A stretch of 64,000 nt of DNA from Nocardioides salarius (GCF_016907435.1 NZ_JAFBBZ010000001.1:2604001-2668000); one strand, 5' to 3'; positions 41,876 to 49,957 are shown, counted from the stretch's first letter. The notes: generated by a model not told the origin, from the letters alone. Made by a program: numbers and translations.

Positions 41876-42135
41876 GACGACACGCTCGCAGCGGTAGGGG
41901 ACTGCCGCCTATGGTCACGGGCACGGACGCCGTCGAGCGCGGCGTGCACGAACGAGGTGACCCCATCAGCGCTGCCGCGGTCGATGCCGTGGTGGGCTGC
42001 GACGGCGTACAGCTCGAGCGCCAGGGCCACGGCGGCATCGACCTGGGCCGGCGGTATGGGCGGGGCGGCGTACGACGCCGAGCGCCGCACCGACGCCTCG
42101 ATGACGTCGCGGTCGCCGGTCGTGAGCGCGACCAT
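41872..42135 (-). CDS. Small element protein of unknown function
   Basis: This 87-aa protein (MVALTTGDRDVIEASVRRSA, then PAQVDAAVALALELYAVAAH and GVTSFVHAALDGVRARDHRR) is largely helical by composition. Its ATG overlaps the upstream stop (TGATG) and its stop overlaps the next start, which gives tight coupling on both sides. No family is recognised. Confidence 0.55.
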   Translation of the reverse strand: MVALTTGDRDVIEASVRRSASYAAPPIPPAQVDAAVALALELYAVAAHHGIDRGSADGVTSFVHAALDGVRARDHRRQSPTAASVSS

Positions 42136-42473
42136 CACGGCTCCTGGATGTGGTGTCGGGCCGTGGCAGCGACTAGGTCAGGGACCGCCTCACGCACCCT
42201 GGTGGGCACGACGTACGGCCAGCCCTCGACGCCCAGGCGACCAGTGTCGACGAACGTCTCGCCGCACGTGCAGGTCCAGCGGTCGGTGCCGAGCGTGACC
42301 TCGTGCCGGCCGCTGCTGAGCTTGGCTCCTACCGCCCCCGGGCGGGCGCACTGCCAGCAAAGGTCGACGGGGTGGAGTGAGGTGCCGTGCCGGGTGAAGC
42401 CCGCCGGATCGCTGTAGAGGCCGGCGTGGCCGCACAGGTCGCAGCGGGTGTGAAGTCGAAGAGTGGTGGCCAT
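42135..42473 (-). CDS. Small zinc-ribbon-like element protein
   Basis: This 112-aa protein has two CxxC pairs (CDLCGHAGLYS and LCWQCARPG, about residues 10-45), then WTCTCGETFVDTGRLGVEGW. The pattern suggests one or two zinc sites. Such proteins are common in actinobacterial plasmids and phages, often of unknown role. It is the first gene of the leftward operon, whose promoter should lie between 42474 and 42690. Confidence 0.6.
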   Translation of the reverse strand: MATTLRLHTRCDLCGHAGLYSDPAGFTRHGTSLHPVDLCWQCARPGAVGAKLSSGRHEVTLGTDRWTCTCGETFVDTGRLGVEGWPYVVPTRVREAVPDLVAATARHHIQEP

Positions 42474-42690
42474 CTGGATTCCTGTCCTGGGAACGGTGAG
42501 GGCGGACGACGCGGGCGCGGCCGCGTCCGTCACTGGGTCGTTGTGTCGGCGAGTGGGCACGAAAGTGGTCACAGACCGGGGGCGAGCGGCGGATTCGGGC
42601 GGCCATGAGGCCCGGCGCGGATGCCCGACAGCCCGCGTTCTAGGGGCTGGCGGGTACTGCGGGAAACCGGGGGGCATGGGGCCGCTGCAA
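42474..42690. other. Right end of the element, non-coding
   Basis: This 217-bp stretch between the leftward operon and attR has no convincing gene. It holds the right-hand TGGTCACA copy (42566-42573) and presumably the operon promoter. No clear -35/-10 pair is seen. Confidence 0.5.
42566..42573. promoter_or_regulatory. TGGTCACA, candidate integrase arm site (right)
   Basis: This is the third copy of the octamer found twice beside attL, here 118 bp inside attR and followed by GA as in the first copy. Confidence 0.4.
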
Positions 42691-42715
42691 GTTCGAGTCC
42701 CGTCGGGGTCGCCAG
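42691..42715 (+). repeat. attR: 25-bp copy of the tRNA-Asp 3' end
   Basis: It is identical to 38778-38802. The sequence before it does not fold as a tRNA, so this is an attachment site and not a second tRNA-Asp. Confidence 0.88.
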
Positions 42716-42718
42716 CAC

Positions 42719-42765
42719 GAAGCACGAGAGCTCCGGACCGTCACGGTTCGGAGCTCTCGTGCTTC
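42719..42765. terminator. Original tRNA-Asp terminator beyond attR
   Basis: GAAGCACGAGAGCTCCG (42719-42735) pairs perfectly with 42749-42765 (17 bp), with a 13-base loop that itself contains an ACCG/CGGT pair. Its distance from attR equals the normal distance behind a tRNA, so it was probably the tRNA-Asp terminator before integration. Confidence 0.75.
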
Positions 42766-42770
42766 TCGGG

Positions 42771-42776
42771 CACGAT
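42771..42776 (+). promoter_or_regulatory. -10-like hexamer of a leaderless promoter
   Basis: CACGAT ends 6 bases before the GTG at 42783. The first base departs from TANNNT. Confidence 0.35.
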
Positions 42777-42782
42777 GGAGCG

Positions 42783-43157
42783 GTGCCCCTCGACCCGCTC
42801 GACCCCCTGGTCACCGACCCGGCGCGCTTCGACGCGCTGGTCGAGGCCGCGCTCGACGAGATCCCGGAGGAGCTGGCCGCGCTGGTGCGCAACGTCGTGG
42901 TGCTCGTCGAGGAGGTGCCGCCGCCCGAGGAGCCCGACGACCTGCTCGGCCTCTACGACGGGGTCGCGATGACGCAGCGCGACTCGTGGTCGCCGGTCGC
43001 CCTGCCCGACCGCATCTTCCTCTTCCGGGCACCCCTGCTCGACTTCTGCGACACCCCCGAGCAGCTGGCCCACGAGGTGCGGGTCACCGTCGTGCACGAG
43101 GTGGCCCACCACTTCGGCATCGACGACGCCCGGCTGCACGACCTCGGCTACGCCTGA
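42783..43157 (+). CDS. Zincin-like metallopeptidase
   Basis: This 124-aa small cytoplasmic protein of the DUF1025/zincin-like family has the zinc motif HEVAHHFGIDD (HExxH, about residues 105-115) and a typical middle block (DRIFLFRAPLLDFCDTPEQL). The substrate is unknown. The GTG start after the terminator is supported by a -10-like hexamer, and an earlier in-frame region lies in the attR/terminator zone and is not coding. Confidence 0.88.
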   Translation: MPLDPLDPLVTDPARFDALVEAALDEIPEELAALVRNVVVLVEEVPPPEEPDDLLGLYDGVAMTQRDSWSPVALPDRIFLFRAPLLDFCDTPEQLAHEVRVTVVHEVAHHFGIDDARLHDLGYA

Positions 43158-43175
43158 ACCACGGGCGGCGCGCAG

Positions 43176-43508
43176 TCAGAGGCGGGAGCCGACCATGAAC
43201 CCCAGGGCGCAGAGCAGCAGCGAGCCCACCAGCGTCACCAGCGCGTACGCCGCCGCCCGCCGGCCCAGGTCGTGGGCCTGCACCGCGAACGACGAGTAGG
43301 TGGTCAGCGCGCCGCAGAAGCCGGTGCCCAGCAGCGCCAGCGCGTGCCCGCGCAGCGCCAGCCCGACCAGCAGCCCCAGCAGCAGCGAGCCGGCCAGGTT
43401 GGCCAGCAGGGTGCCCCGGGGGAACGCGGCGGAGTCGAGCCGGGCGCCCAGCCGCCAGCGCAGCGCCGCGCCACCGGCGCCGCCGAGGGCCACCAGCAGC
43501 GGCGTCAC
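43176..43508 (-). CDS. crcB: Fluoride channel CrcB/Fluc, second copy
   Basis: This 110-aa membrane protein has four predicted helices. Family marks are GGAGGAALRWRLGARLD near the start, LANLAGSLLLGLL (the Asn and Gly of the pore) and GFCGALTTYSSFAVQ. Fluc proteins export fluoride as dual-topology dimers. The GTG overlaps the previous crcB stop (GTGA), so the two are translated together and may form a heterodimer. An ATG at 43526 is an alternative start. Confidence 0.9.
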   Translation of the reverse strand: MTPLLVALGGAGGAALRWRLGARLDSAAFPRGTLLANLAGSLLLGLLVGLALRGHALALLGTGFCGALTTYSSFAVQAHDLGRRAAAYALVTLVGSLLLCALGFMVGSRL

Positions 43509-43903
43509 CGGCCCTCCTGGGGCCATCGGCGCCGCGCCAGCGCGACCGCCGCGAGCGACGCGCCCAGCGTCAGCACCAGCAGGGCGGCGGCGGCCGGCGC
43601 CCGGCCCGCGTCGAGGAGCGAGCGGGTCTGCTCCGAGGCCGCCGACAGCGTCGTGAAGCCACCCAGGAGGCCGGGCCCGAGGCCCAGCTGCAGCAGCGGG
43701 GTGCGGCGTACGACGGCCAGGGCCGGGAGGGCGGCCAGAGCGAAGGCGCCCGCGACGTTGACGACGGCCGTCGCCACCACGAGCGCGTCGCCGGTCGCGA
43801 CGACCTCCCCGACCGACCAGCGCAGCAGGGCGCCCAGCGCGCCGCCGGCGGCGACCGCGGCGAGCGCGGCGGGTCCGGCTCCGGTCGGGGGGTGCGGGCT
43901 CAC
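43505..43903 (-). CDS. crcB: Fluoride channel CrcB/Fluc, first copy
   Basis: This 132-aa protein has AGGALGALLRWSVGEVV, VNVAGAFALAAL and LGGFTTLSAASEQTRSLL, the same motifs as its neighbour but diverged. It has four predicted helices. Fluoride channels encoded as adjacent pairs are common in actinobacteria and usually need both chains. The start is GTG at 43903. No fluoride riboswitch is recognisable upstream; the gap to the next gene is only 50 bp. Confidence 0.9.
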   Translation of the reverse strand: MSPHPPTGAGPAALAAVAAGGALGALLRWSVGEVVATGDALVVATAVVNVAGAFALAALPALAVVRRTPLLQLGLGPGLLGGFTTLSAASEQTRSLLDAGRAPAAAALLVLTLGASLAAVALARRRWPQEGR

Positions 43904-43953
43904 GCGCCGACCCTAGTCCGACGCAGCACCCCCGCGGCCAGCGCGGTGACGCC

Positions 43954-44877
43954 TCAGCAGACGCCCGAGTGCCGGTCCTCCTGGGCCCAGGCGAGCGGGT
44001 CCTCGCCGCGGGCCTGGCGCATGAACTCACCGAGGTACCACTGCTGGAAGCGGCGCTCCTCGTCGGAGCGGGCCAGCGAGAGCAGCCGCTGCTGGCGGCA
44101 GAAGGCGTCGGCCATGTCGAGCAGCTCGATGAAGCGCTCGGTGGTGTCGGCGCTCGAGCGCGAGACCACCACCTCGATGTCGGCCGTCCCGGCGCCGTCG
44201 TGCTCGGCGCGGGCGACCGCGTCGGCGCCCAGGCCGTGCCGCAGCTCGCGGTCGATCTCGGCGAAGAGGTCGGAGAGGTCCTTGGCGATGGGGTAGTCGG
44301 ACTCGTGGGCCAGCGCCAGCAGCCGCACCTCGCGGCGCAGCTCGCTGAAGTGGCGCTGGAAGGCCTGGTGCAGCTCGACCGGCACCCCGTCGACGCGCAC
44401 GGTGACCGGGTCGGCCGGCGGGGCGGTGGGCACCTCGTCGAGGCCGGTGATGACGCCCTGCACGCCGTCCTCGCCGGCGAAGCTGGCCGCGGGGGCGAAC
44501 CACACGACCTTGCCGTCGGCCTCGATCTCGGCGCCCCAGGCGTCGGAGGAGCGGGCCACGATGCTCAGCCCGCGCCCGAAGGTCAGCAGGAGGTCCTCCT
44601 CGTCGCCCGGTTCGGGCGGCGTGGGCAGCACGGGGCGCTCCCGGGAGGCGTCGCGGACCTCCACGCGCGGGTGCTGGCGGGTGCCGCGCACCCGCACCCG
44701 GATCGGCGCCTCGCCGTGCAGCAGCGCGTTGGTGACCAGCTCGGAGACCCCCAGCTCGGCGCACTCGGCCAGCTCGGGGCGCTCGATGTCGTGACAGGTG
44801 TCGACGACCCAGCGCCTCGCGTCCTGGACGCTGCGGGGTCCAGCGCCCAGCAAGAGGGCGGGCCGGTTCAGCGGCAC
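43954..44877 (-). CDS. RsbW-like ATP-binding protein with extra C-terminal domain
   Basis: This 307-aa protein starts with a HATPase_c (GHKL) domain (about 15-130). The N box is LGVSELVTNALLHGEAPIRV and the G2 region is FGRGLSIVARSSDAWGAEIE. A helical C-terminal part of unknown function follows (about 155-300, HFSELRREVRLLALAHESDY, then ADTTERFIELLDMADAFCRQ). Anti-sigma and phosphatase-regulating kinases of the RsbW type share this fold, so it may act on the SigB/F-type sigma factor at 36286. That link is inference. Confidence 0.82.
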   Translation of the reverse strand: MPLNRPALLLGAGPRSVQDARRWVVDTCHDIERPELAECAELGVSELVTNALLHGEAPIRVRVRGTRQHPRVEVRDASRERPVLPTPPEPGDEEDLLLTFGRGLSIVARSSDAWGAEIEADGKVVWFAPAASFAGEDGVQGVITGLDEVPTAPPADPVTVRVDGVPVELHQAFQRHFSELRREVRLLALAHESDYPIAKDLSDLFAEIDRELRHGLGADAVARAEHDGAGTADIEVVVSRSSADTTERFIELLDMADAFCRQQRLLSLARSDEERRFQQWYLGEFMRQARGEDPLAWAQEDRHSGVC

Positions 44878-45164
44878 GGGCGGACTCCCACGGTGGACAT
44901 CAGGACGGGCGGTCGCGACCGCTCTGCTGGCTGCTTACCCACCCCGGCTCCGGCACAAACGGGGGGCCCGGTGATTTCCCACGACGCGGGCAGGGATGTG
45001 ACCGACCATACGGATGGTGGAGGGGGCGTCGCTGGTTGAGACGATGGTGCCTCGGGCATCGGGGATGATGGGGCTGACGTCCGCACGACCCGGCGCCGCA
45101 CGAGGACCCACGACGTACGACGACGACCCGGGGCAGCGCCCCCGGACACGAGAGGTGAGCACCC

Positions 45165-46658
45165 ATGACCGCGACCCAGGACGCATCGCCCGAGGCGGGA
45201 CGACGCCACCGGGTGGTGGTGATCGGCTCCGGCTTCGGCGGTCTCTTCGGCGCCAAGCACCTGCGTCGCTCCGACGTCGAGGTGACCATGGTCGCCAAGA
45301 CGACCCACCACCTCTTCCAGCCGCTGCTCTACCAGGTGGCCACCGGCATCCTCTCCGAGGGCGAGATCGCCCCGCCGACCCGTGAGGTGCTCAGCGGGCA
45401 GGACAACGCGACCGTGCTGCTCGGCGAGGTCACCGACATCGACCTGGAACAGCGCCGCGTCACCTCCCACGTGCTGGGTCGCGAGACCGTCTCGGAGTAC
45501 GACTCGCTGATCGTGGCCGCCGGTGCCGGGCAGTCCTACTTCGGCAACGACCACTTCGCCGAGTTCGCGCCCGGCATGAAGAGCATCGACGACGCCCTCG
45601 AGCTGCGCGGGCGCATCTTCGGCGCCTTCGAGATGGCCGAGCTCGCCGCGCGTCGCGGCGAGGACGTCGACCACCTGCTGACCTTCGTGGTCGTCGGCGC
45701 CGGGCCCACGGGCGTCGAGATGGCCGGCCAGATCGCCGAGCTCGCGCACCGCACCCTCAAGCGCGACTTCCGCTACATCAACACCCGCAGCGCCCGGGTG
45801 CTGCTGGTCGACGCCGCCCCGCAGGTGCTGCCGCCCTTCGGCGCCAAGCTCGGCGAGAAGACCAAGAAGGAGCTCGAGGACCTCGGGGTGGAGGTGCTGC
45901 TCGGGGCGATGGTGACCGACGTCGACGAGCGCGGCCTCGAGATGTCCTACAAGGACGGCCGCACCGAGCGCGTCGAGGCCATCACCAAGATCTGGGCCGC
46001 CGGCGTGCAGGGCAGCCCGCTGGGGCGCACCCTCTCCGAGCAGACCGGGGCCCCGCTCGACCGGGCCGGCCGCATCAGCGTCAACCCCGACCTGACCCTG
46101 CCGGGCCACCCGGAGGTCTTCGTCGTCGGCGACATGATCTCCCTCGACAACCTCCCGGGCGTGGCCCAGGTCGCCATCCAGGGCGCCAAGTACGCCGCCA
46201 AGGAGATCGACGGGCGGCTCAAGGACAAGCCAGCCCAGGCGCCGTTCAAGTACTTCGACAAGGGCTCGATGGCCACCATCAGCCGCTTCCGCGCGGTGGC
46301 GATGGTGGGCAAGCTGCGCCTGACCGGCTTCATCGCCTGGCTGATGTGGCTGGCGGTGCACCTCTTCTACATCACCGGCTTCAAGAACCGGGTCACCGCG
46401 GTGCTGCACTGGTTCGTCTCCTTCCTGGGTCGCGGACGCTCCGAGCGCACCGCCACCGAGCAGCAGATCTTCGGGCGCAACGCCCTGGGACGGCTCCAAC
46501 GCGGCGCCACCGACCTGGTCTCCGAGCCGGGGGAGTACGACGACCTGCGCCGTCGCGCCGACTCCGAGCGTCGCGAGGAGCTCGAGGCCCAGGCCGCCGA
46601 GGAGTCCCGCCTGACCGACGCCGGCGAGCGCGGCACGAAGGTCGGCGACCGGGTCTGA
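45165..46658 (+). CDS. ndh: Type II NADH dehydrogenase
   Basis: This 497-aa FAD protein transfers electrons from NADH to quinone without pumping protons. The FAD-binding Rossmann motif is VVVIGSGFGGLFGAKHLRRS (about residues 17-36), and the NADH-binding one is VVVGAGPTGVEMAGQIAELA (about 170-189). FVVGDMISLDNLPGVAQVAI binds FAD near the C-terminus. A hydrophobic stretch at about 385-405 (FIAWLMWLAVHLFYITGFKN) anchors it to the membrane, as in mycobacterial Ndh. The ATG is preceded by GAGAGG. A 285-bp gap separates it from the divergent RsbW-like gene. Confidence 0.93.
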   Translation: MTATQDASPEAGRRHRVVVIGSGFGGLFGAKHLRRSDVEVTMVAKTTHHLFQPLLYQVATGILSEGEIAPPTREVLSGQDNATVLLGEVTDIDLEQRRVTSHVLGRETVSEYDSLIVAAGAGQSYFGNDHFAEFAPGMKSIDDALELRGRIFGAFEMAELAARRGEDVDHLLTFVVVGAGPTGVEMAGQIAELAHRTLKRDFRYINTRSARVLLVDAAPQVLPPFGAKLGEKTKKELEDLGVEVLLGAMVTDVDERGLEMSYKDGRTERVEAITKIWAAGVQGSPLGRTLSEQTGAPLDRAGRISVNPDLTLPGHPEVFVVGDMISLDNLPGVAQVAIQGAKYAAKEIDGRLKDKPAQAPFKYFDKGSMATISRFRAVAMVGKLRLTGFIAWLMWLAVHLFYITGFKNRVTAVLHWFVSFLGRGRSERTATEQQIFGRNALGRLQRGATDLVSEPGEYDDLRRRADSERREELEAQAAEESRLTDAGERGTKVGDRV

Positions 46659-46700
46659 CCCGTCGTCGGGGGAGCGGTCGCCGCGACCCGGTGACCCTCG

Positions 46701-47107
46701 TTGGTCGAGCAGTGACGAGCGCCAGCGAGGAGCGTCGCCGAGACCGGGTGAGTGGCGTGCTCGCCGTACGCCGGGTGGTTGCGGGGTCTCGGCGTCGCTC
46801 GAGCCTTCGGCCCTCGCTGCTCGACCAACGAACGCCGTTGGTCGAGCAGCGACGAGCGCCAGCGAGGAGCGTCGCCGAGACCGGGTGACCGACGCGCTCG
46901 CCGTACGCCGGGTGGTTGCGGGGTCTCGGCGTCGCTCGAGCCTTCGGCCCTCGCTGCTCGACCAACGATTGCCGTTGGTCGAGCAGTGACGAGCGCCAGC
47001 GAGGAGCGTCGCCGAGCCCCGGTGACCGACGCGCTCGCCGTACGCCGATCGGTTGCTGGGTCTCGGCGTCGCTCGAGCCTTCGGCCCTCGCTGCTCGACC
47101 AACGAAG
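46701..47107. repeat. Three 137-bp tandem repeats, each an inverted-repeat unit
   Basis: TTGGTCGAGC recurs at 46701, 46838 and 46975, exactly 137 bp apart. Each unit begins TTGGTCGAGCAG, passes through GGAGCGTCGCCGAGACC and ends GGTCTCGGCG...CTGCTCGACCAA, so its two halves are imperfect inverted copies. A degenerate further half-unit follows (about 47108-47130). The region from 46659 to 47143 holds no gene. The array lies between ndh (plus) and the thioesterase (minus) and may act as a terminator or nucleoid-protein site. Confidence 0.85.
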
Positions 47108-47143
47108 GCGCCTCGCTGCCCGACCAACGGGAGCCACGGGTGC

Positions 47144-47818
47144 TCACTCGAAGAAGCGCGGGGCCCGGTCGGCGGAGTCCCGCTCCGCCAACGCCTTGCG
47201 GGCCCAGCGGGGGAGGATGAAGACGCCCTCGGCCTCGACGGTGACTCCGTCGGGGCCCAGGATGTGGCCGCGTGCCCAGGTCTTGATGCCCTCGGTGCGC
47301 TCGATCCAGGCTTCGGCGCGCAGCGGGCCGAGCGGGGTGCCCTGCCGGTAGACCAGCGTCAGCGTCCCGGTCATCCCGGGCCGCTTGCCGGCGCCGGCGG
47401 CCTGGCCGAGCACCTGGTCGAGGATGAGCGCGGAGACGCCGCCGTGCACGAGGGTCGGCGGGCCCTCGTAGGCCGCACCGAGGTGGAAGTCGGCCCACAC
47501 GCGCCCGCTGTCGTCCTCCTGCTCGACCACCAGCGGCGGGGCGACGGCGTTGCGCAGCCCCACGACCGCGTTGCCCCAGGCCCGGCCCTGCCCGTCATTG
47601 CTGAACCGGACGCCGTACGCCCCCTCGAGCTGGCGTCGGCGCAGCCGCTCGGTGAGCGCCTCGACCTCGGCCTGCACGGCGCGGACCTCGTCGTCGTCGA
47701 CCTCGGTGCGGATGCCCGCGTCGACCAGGGCCCGCAGCGCGTCGGTGAAGGGCCCGTAGAGCGCCCGCTGGCGGTCCAGCTCGTCGGCTGGGATGTCGTC
47801 CTGCACGTATCCGGCCAC
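47144..47818 (-). CDS. PaaI-family hot-dog thioesterase
   Basis: This 224-aa protein has the hot-dog core in its second half (about 110-205): FHLGAAYEGPPTLVHGGVSA with the conserved HGG, then VYRQGTPLGPLRAEAWIERT and AEGVFILPRW. The first 70 residues are a helical extension not found in simple members. It should hydrolyse acyl-CoA thioesters. The acyl group is unknown. It is next to no catabolic genes. Confidence 0.82.
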   Translation of the reverse strand: MAGYVQDDIPADELDRQRALYGPFTDALRALVDAGIRTEVDDDEVRAVQAEVEALTERLRRRQLEGAYGVRFSNDGQGRAWGNAVVGLRNAVAPPLVVEQEDDSGRVWADFHLGAAYEGPPTLVHGGVSALILDQVLGQAAGAGKRPGMTGTLTLVYRQGTPLGPLRAEAWIERTEGIKTWARGHILGPDGVTVEAEGVFILPRWARKALAERDSADRAPRFFE

Positions 47819-47873
47819 GGGGTCACACTAGAACAGGTTCCACTATGTCGGCGTCGCGTCCGGCGAGACCCGG

Positions 47874-49145
47874 TCAGCGACGCTGCGCGGCCGCCTCGCC
47901 GGCGGCGCCCAGGTCGGGGCGGTGGTGCAGCAGGACCTCGGTGAAGGCACCCGGGTCGACCATCGAGGAGTCGACGACGAAGGGCGCCATGGCCCGGCGG
48001 TGGAAGAGCACCTTCCAGCCGCGCGAGCCTGGCCGGCCACGGATCTCGATCGAGGTGTGCGGGTTGGCCAGGTCGAAGACGTGCCGGCCCGCGGCACTGT
48101 GGATCTCGAGTCGTCCCTGCTGCAACGACATCCGGGTCGGGCTCGAGCCGGCGCGCACCGCCCAGATGACGGCGCTGAGCAGCGCCAGCGCCCCGGCCAC
48201 GCCCAGGGCGGTCTCGGTCGGGTCCTGGTAGGCGACGTAGCCGGCGATGCCGGTCGCGGCCAGCGCGAGCAGGAGCAGCACGCCGGTGACGGCCCGTACG
48301 CCGCCGGGCGAGTGCAGCTCGGTCGGCAGGACGGCCGGCGGTGCGGGGTGCTCAGCGGGCGCGGGCGGGAGCGCAGGACTGGCGGAGGGCCGGGTGGCGG
48401 GTCGCGCCGCCTGCTGCTCAGGGTCGCCGGACACGGCACGCTGCACGCCCGCGCGCAGCGACGAGGCCATGGCGCCCAGGCGCGGCGTGCGGGCCGGGCT
48501 CGCCGGTCCCGGGGGATCGGCGCCTGGCTCGGGCATCGGCACGGGCTCCGGATCCGGGTCCGGGTCGGGCTCCGGCTCGGGCGCCGCTGTCGGTTCGGCG
48601 GCCGGCACCGGTGCCGGCGCCGGCGTGGCGTCGCCGAGGAGCGCGAGCACGTCGCGACCGACGCCCACGTGGTCGGGAGGCGCCGGGTCTTCCGCCTCCT
48701 CGACCGCCTCCGGGCCCGTCTCGGCGACTTCCGGCTCGGCGACCGGTTCGACTTCCGGATCGGCAACCGGGTCAGCGGCCGGCTCGGCGTCACGGCGCCG
48801 ACCGCGCCGCCCCCGCCCGCGTCCCTGCTCCGGCTGCTCGAGGGCACGCCGGGCCGACGCGGTCAGCACCGGTTCGAAGCCCTCGAGGTCGATGCCGACC
48901 TCGGAGGCGGCAGCAGCGGCCACCGGGGTCGACTCGGGCGCTTCGGCCGCCGGGGTCTCGACCACCTCGACCACCTCGACAGCCTCGACCGCCTCGGCCT
49001 CGTCCACCTTCGGACGCCCGGCCGGCTGGGTGCGCGCGATGCCGTAGGTGCGCGGCCGGGACGCGGGGTCCTCGGCGGTGCGCGCGCGGTGCGCAAGCCA
49101 CCGGTCGACGAGGTCGTCGCCCGGCTGCTGGTCGTCGGTGCTCAT
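47874..49145 (-). CDS. Acidic/proline-rich membrane protein with C-terminal PH-like region
   Basis: This 423-aa protein has a long low-complexity N-terminal region (about 1-265) rich in Ala, Pro, Glu and Asp, with EPEPDPDPDPEPVPMPEPGA as the extreme stretch. Two transmembrane helices follow (about 283-303 and 312-330, TGVLLLLALAATGIAGYVAY). The C-terminal cytoplasmic part (about 333-420, SLQQGRLEIHSAAGRHVFDL, then WKVLFHRRAMAPFVVD) looks like a PH-type or bPH fold. The function is unknown. The acidic region may be a flexible tether. Confidence 0.65.
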   Translation of the reverse strand: MSTDDQQPGDDLVDRWLAHRARTAEDPASRPRTYGIARTQPAGRPKVDEAEAVEAVEVVEVVETPAAEAPESTPVAAAAASEVGIDLEGFEPVLTASARRALEQPEQGRGRGRRGRRRDAEPAADPVADPEVEPVAEPEVAETGPEAVEEAEDPAPPDHVGVGRDVLALLGDATPAPAPVPAAEPTAAPEPEPDPDPDPEPVPMPEPGADPPGPASPARTPRLGAMASSLRAGVQRAVSGDPEQQAARPATRPSASPALPPAPAEHPAPPAVLPTELHSPGGVRAVTGVLLLLALAATGIAGYVAYQDPTETALGVAGALALLSAVIWAVRAGSSPTRMSLQQGRLEIHSAAGRHVFDLANPHTSIEIRGRPGSRGWKVLFHRRAMAPFVVDSSMVDPGAFTEVLLHHRPDLGAAGEAAAQRR

Positions 49146-49199
49146 GGTGCACCGATGGTCCCACCGCGGGCGGCGCGCCGGGCGGGAATCGCCCCGCCG

Positions 49200-49934
49200 T
49201 CAGCGTGGCGGGTCGTCGGCCAGGGCGCGGCGCAGGGCGGGCAGCACCGCGTCGACGTCGTACGGCGTGCGCAGCACCACGATCGAGGTGCCGGCCTCGG
49301 ACGGCTGCGGCGACCCCCCGCTCGGTGCGCCCCCCAGCGCCCGGTCGAGCGCCAGGCCCAGCTCCTCGACGGCGGTCGCGTCGTCGACGACGCCGCGCAG
49401 CCAGCGGCGCAGCACGTGGTTGTGGGCGGTGACGACGGCGGCGGCCACGAGCTCGGCCCGCAGGTCGCCTCCGGCCTCCTCGCCGGTCCAGGCACGCAGC
49501 GCGTCGCGGTAGACGCGGTGGTAGCGCAGGGTGCTCGCCAGCTCGCGGTCGCGCAGCGTGGTCACGGTGCGGGTCAGCCGGTAGCGGGCCCGCGCCAGGT
49601 CGCCCTCGTGCAGGTAGTGCTCGAGGACCAGCCGCGTCGCCTCGGCGATCCCGATCCGGGTGGCCGCGCCCGGTGCGGTCGCCGTCTCCAGCCGGCTGCG
49701 GACCCGCTCGAGGAGCGCGTCGTGCTCGGGGAAGATCACGTCCTCCTTCGAGCCGAAGGCGCGGAAGAAGGTGGTGCGCCCGACGCCCGCGGCCTCGGCG
49801 ATGTCGCCGACCGTCGTGGCGTCGTACCCGCGCTCCTCGAAGAGGGCGAAGGCGGCGGCGCGCAGCCGGTCGCGGACCTCGCTCGCGCCGGGCCTGTTCG
49901 TGGGCCTGCTGGTGGGCCTGTTCGAAGCCGGCAC
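49200..49934 (-). CDS. TetR-family regulator
   Basis: This 244-aa protein has an N-terminal HTH (about 20-65, AFALFEERGYDATTVGDIAE, AAGVGRTTFFRAFGSKEDVI). The C-terminal ligand domain is all-helical. It is divergent from a hydroxyacyl-CoA/acyl-CoA dehydrogenase pair, with a palindromic site between them, so it is probably their repressor, responding to an acyl-CoA. The first 19 residues are a variable extension. Confidence 0.9.
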   Translation of the reverse strand: MPASNRPTSRPTNRPGASEVRDRLRAAAFALFEERGYDATTVGDIAEAAGVGRTTFFRAFGSKEDVIFPEHDALLERVRSRLETATAPGAATRIGIAEATRLVLEHYLHEGDLARARYRLTRTVTTLRDRELASTLRYHRVYRDALRAWTGEEAGGDLRAELVAAAVVTAHNHVLRRWLRGVVDDATAVEELGLALDRALGGAPSGGSPQPSEAGTSIVVLRTPYDVDAVLPALRRALADDPPR

Positions 49935-49957
49935 CGGACCTCCCAGGATTGGTGAGA

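Larger units (their letters stand above)
38778..42715. mobile_element. Decayed integrative element in tRNA-Asp (about 3.9 kb)
   Basis: The element is bounded by 25-bp direct repeats, one being the tRNA-Asp 3' end. Inside are an integrase fragment beside attL, candidate arm-type sites at both ends, a RES-Xre toxin-antitoxin pair, a small membrane protein gene, and a leftward operon of small genes. Base composition is visibly lower in GC in the middle (around 40.4-40.6 kb). No replication, transfer, capsid or excisionase gene is evident and the integrase is truncated, so it is probably a remnant that can no longer move by itself. Confidence 0.85.

Noticed and set aside
42691..42715. A second tRNA-Asp
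   Set aside because: Only the 3' 24-25 bases match. The anticodon arm and D arm are absent, so it is an attachment-site copy.
43904..43953. Fluoride riboswitch before crcB
   Set aside because: The gap is only 50 bp, and no conserved pseudoknot pattern is visible.
46701..47107. CRISPR array
   Set aside because: The 137-bp units are contiguous without unique spacers and no cas gene is present.
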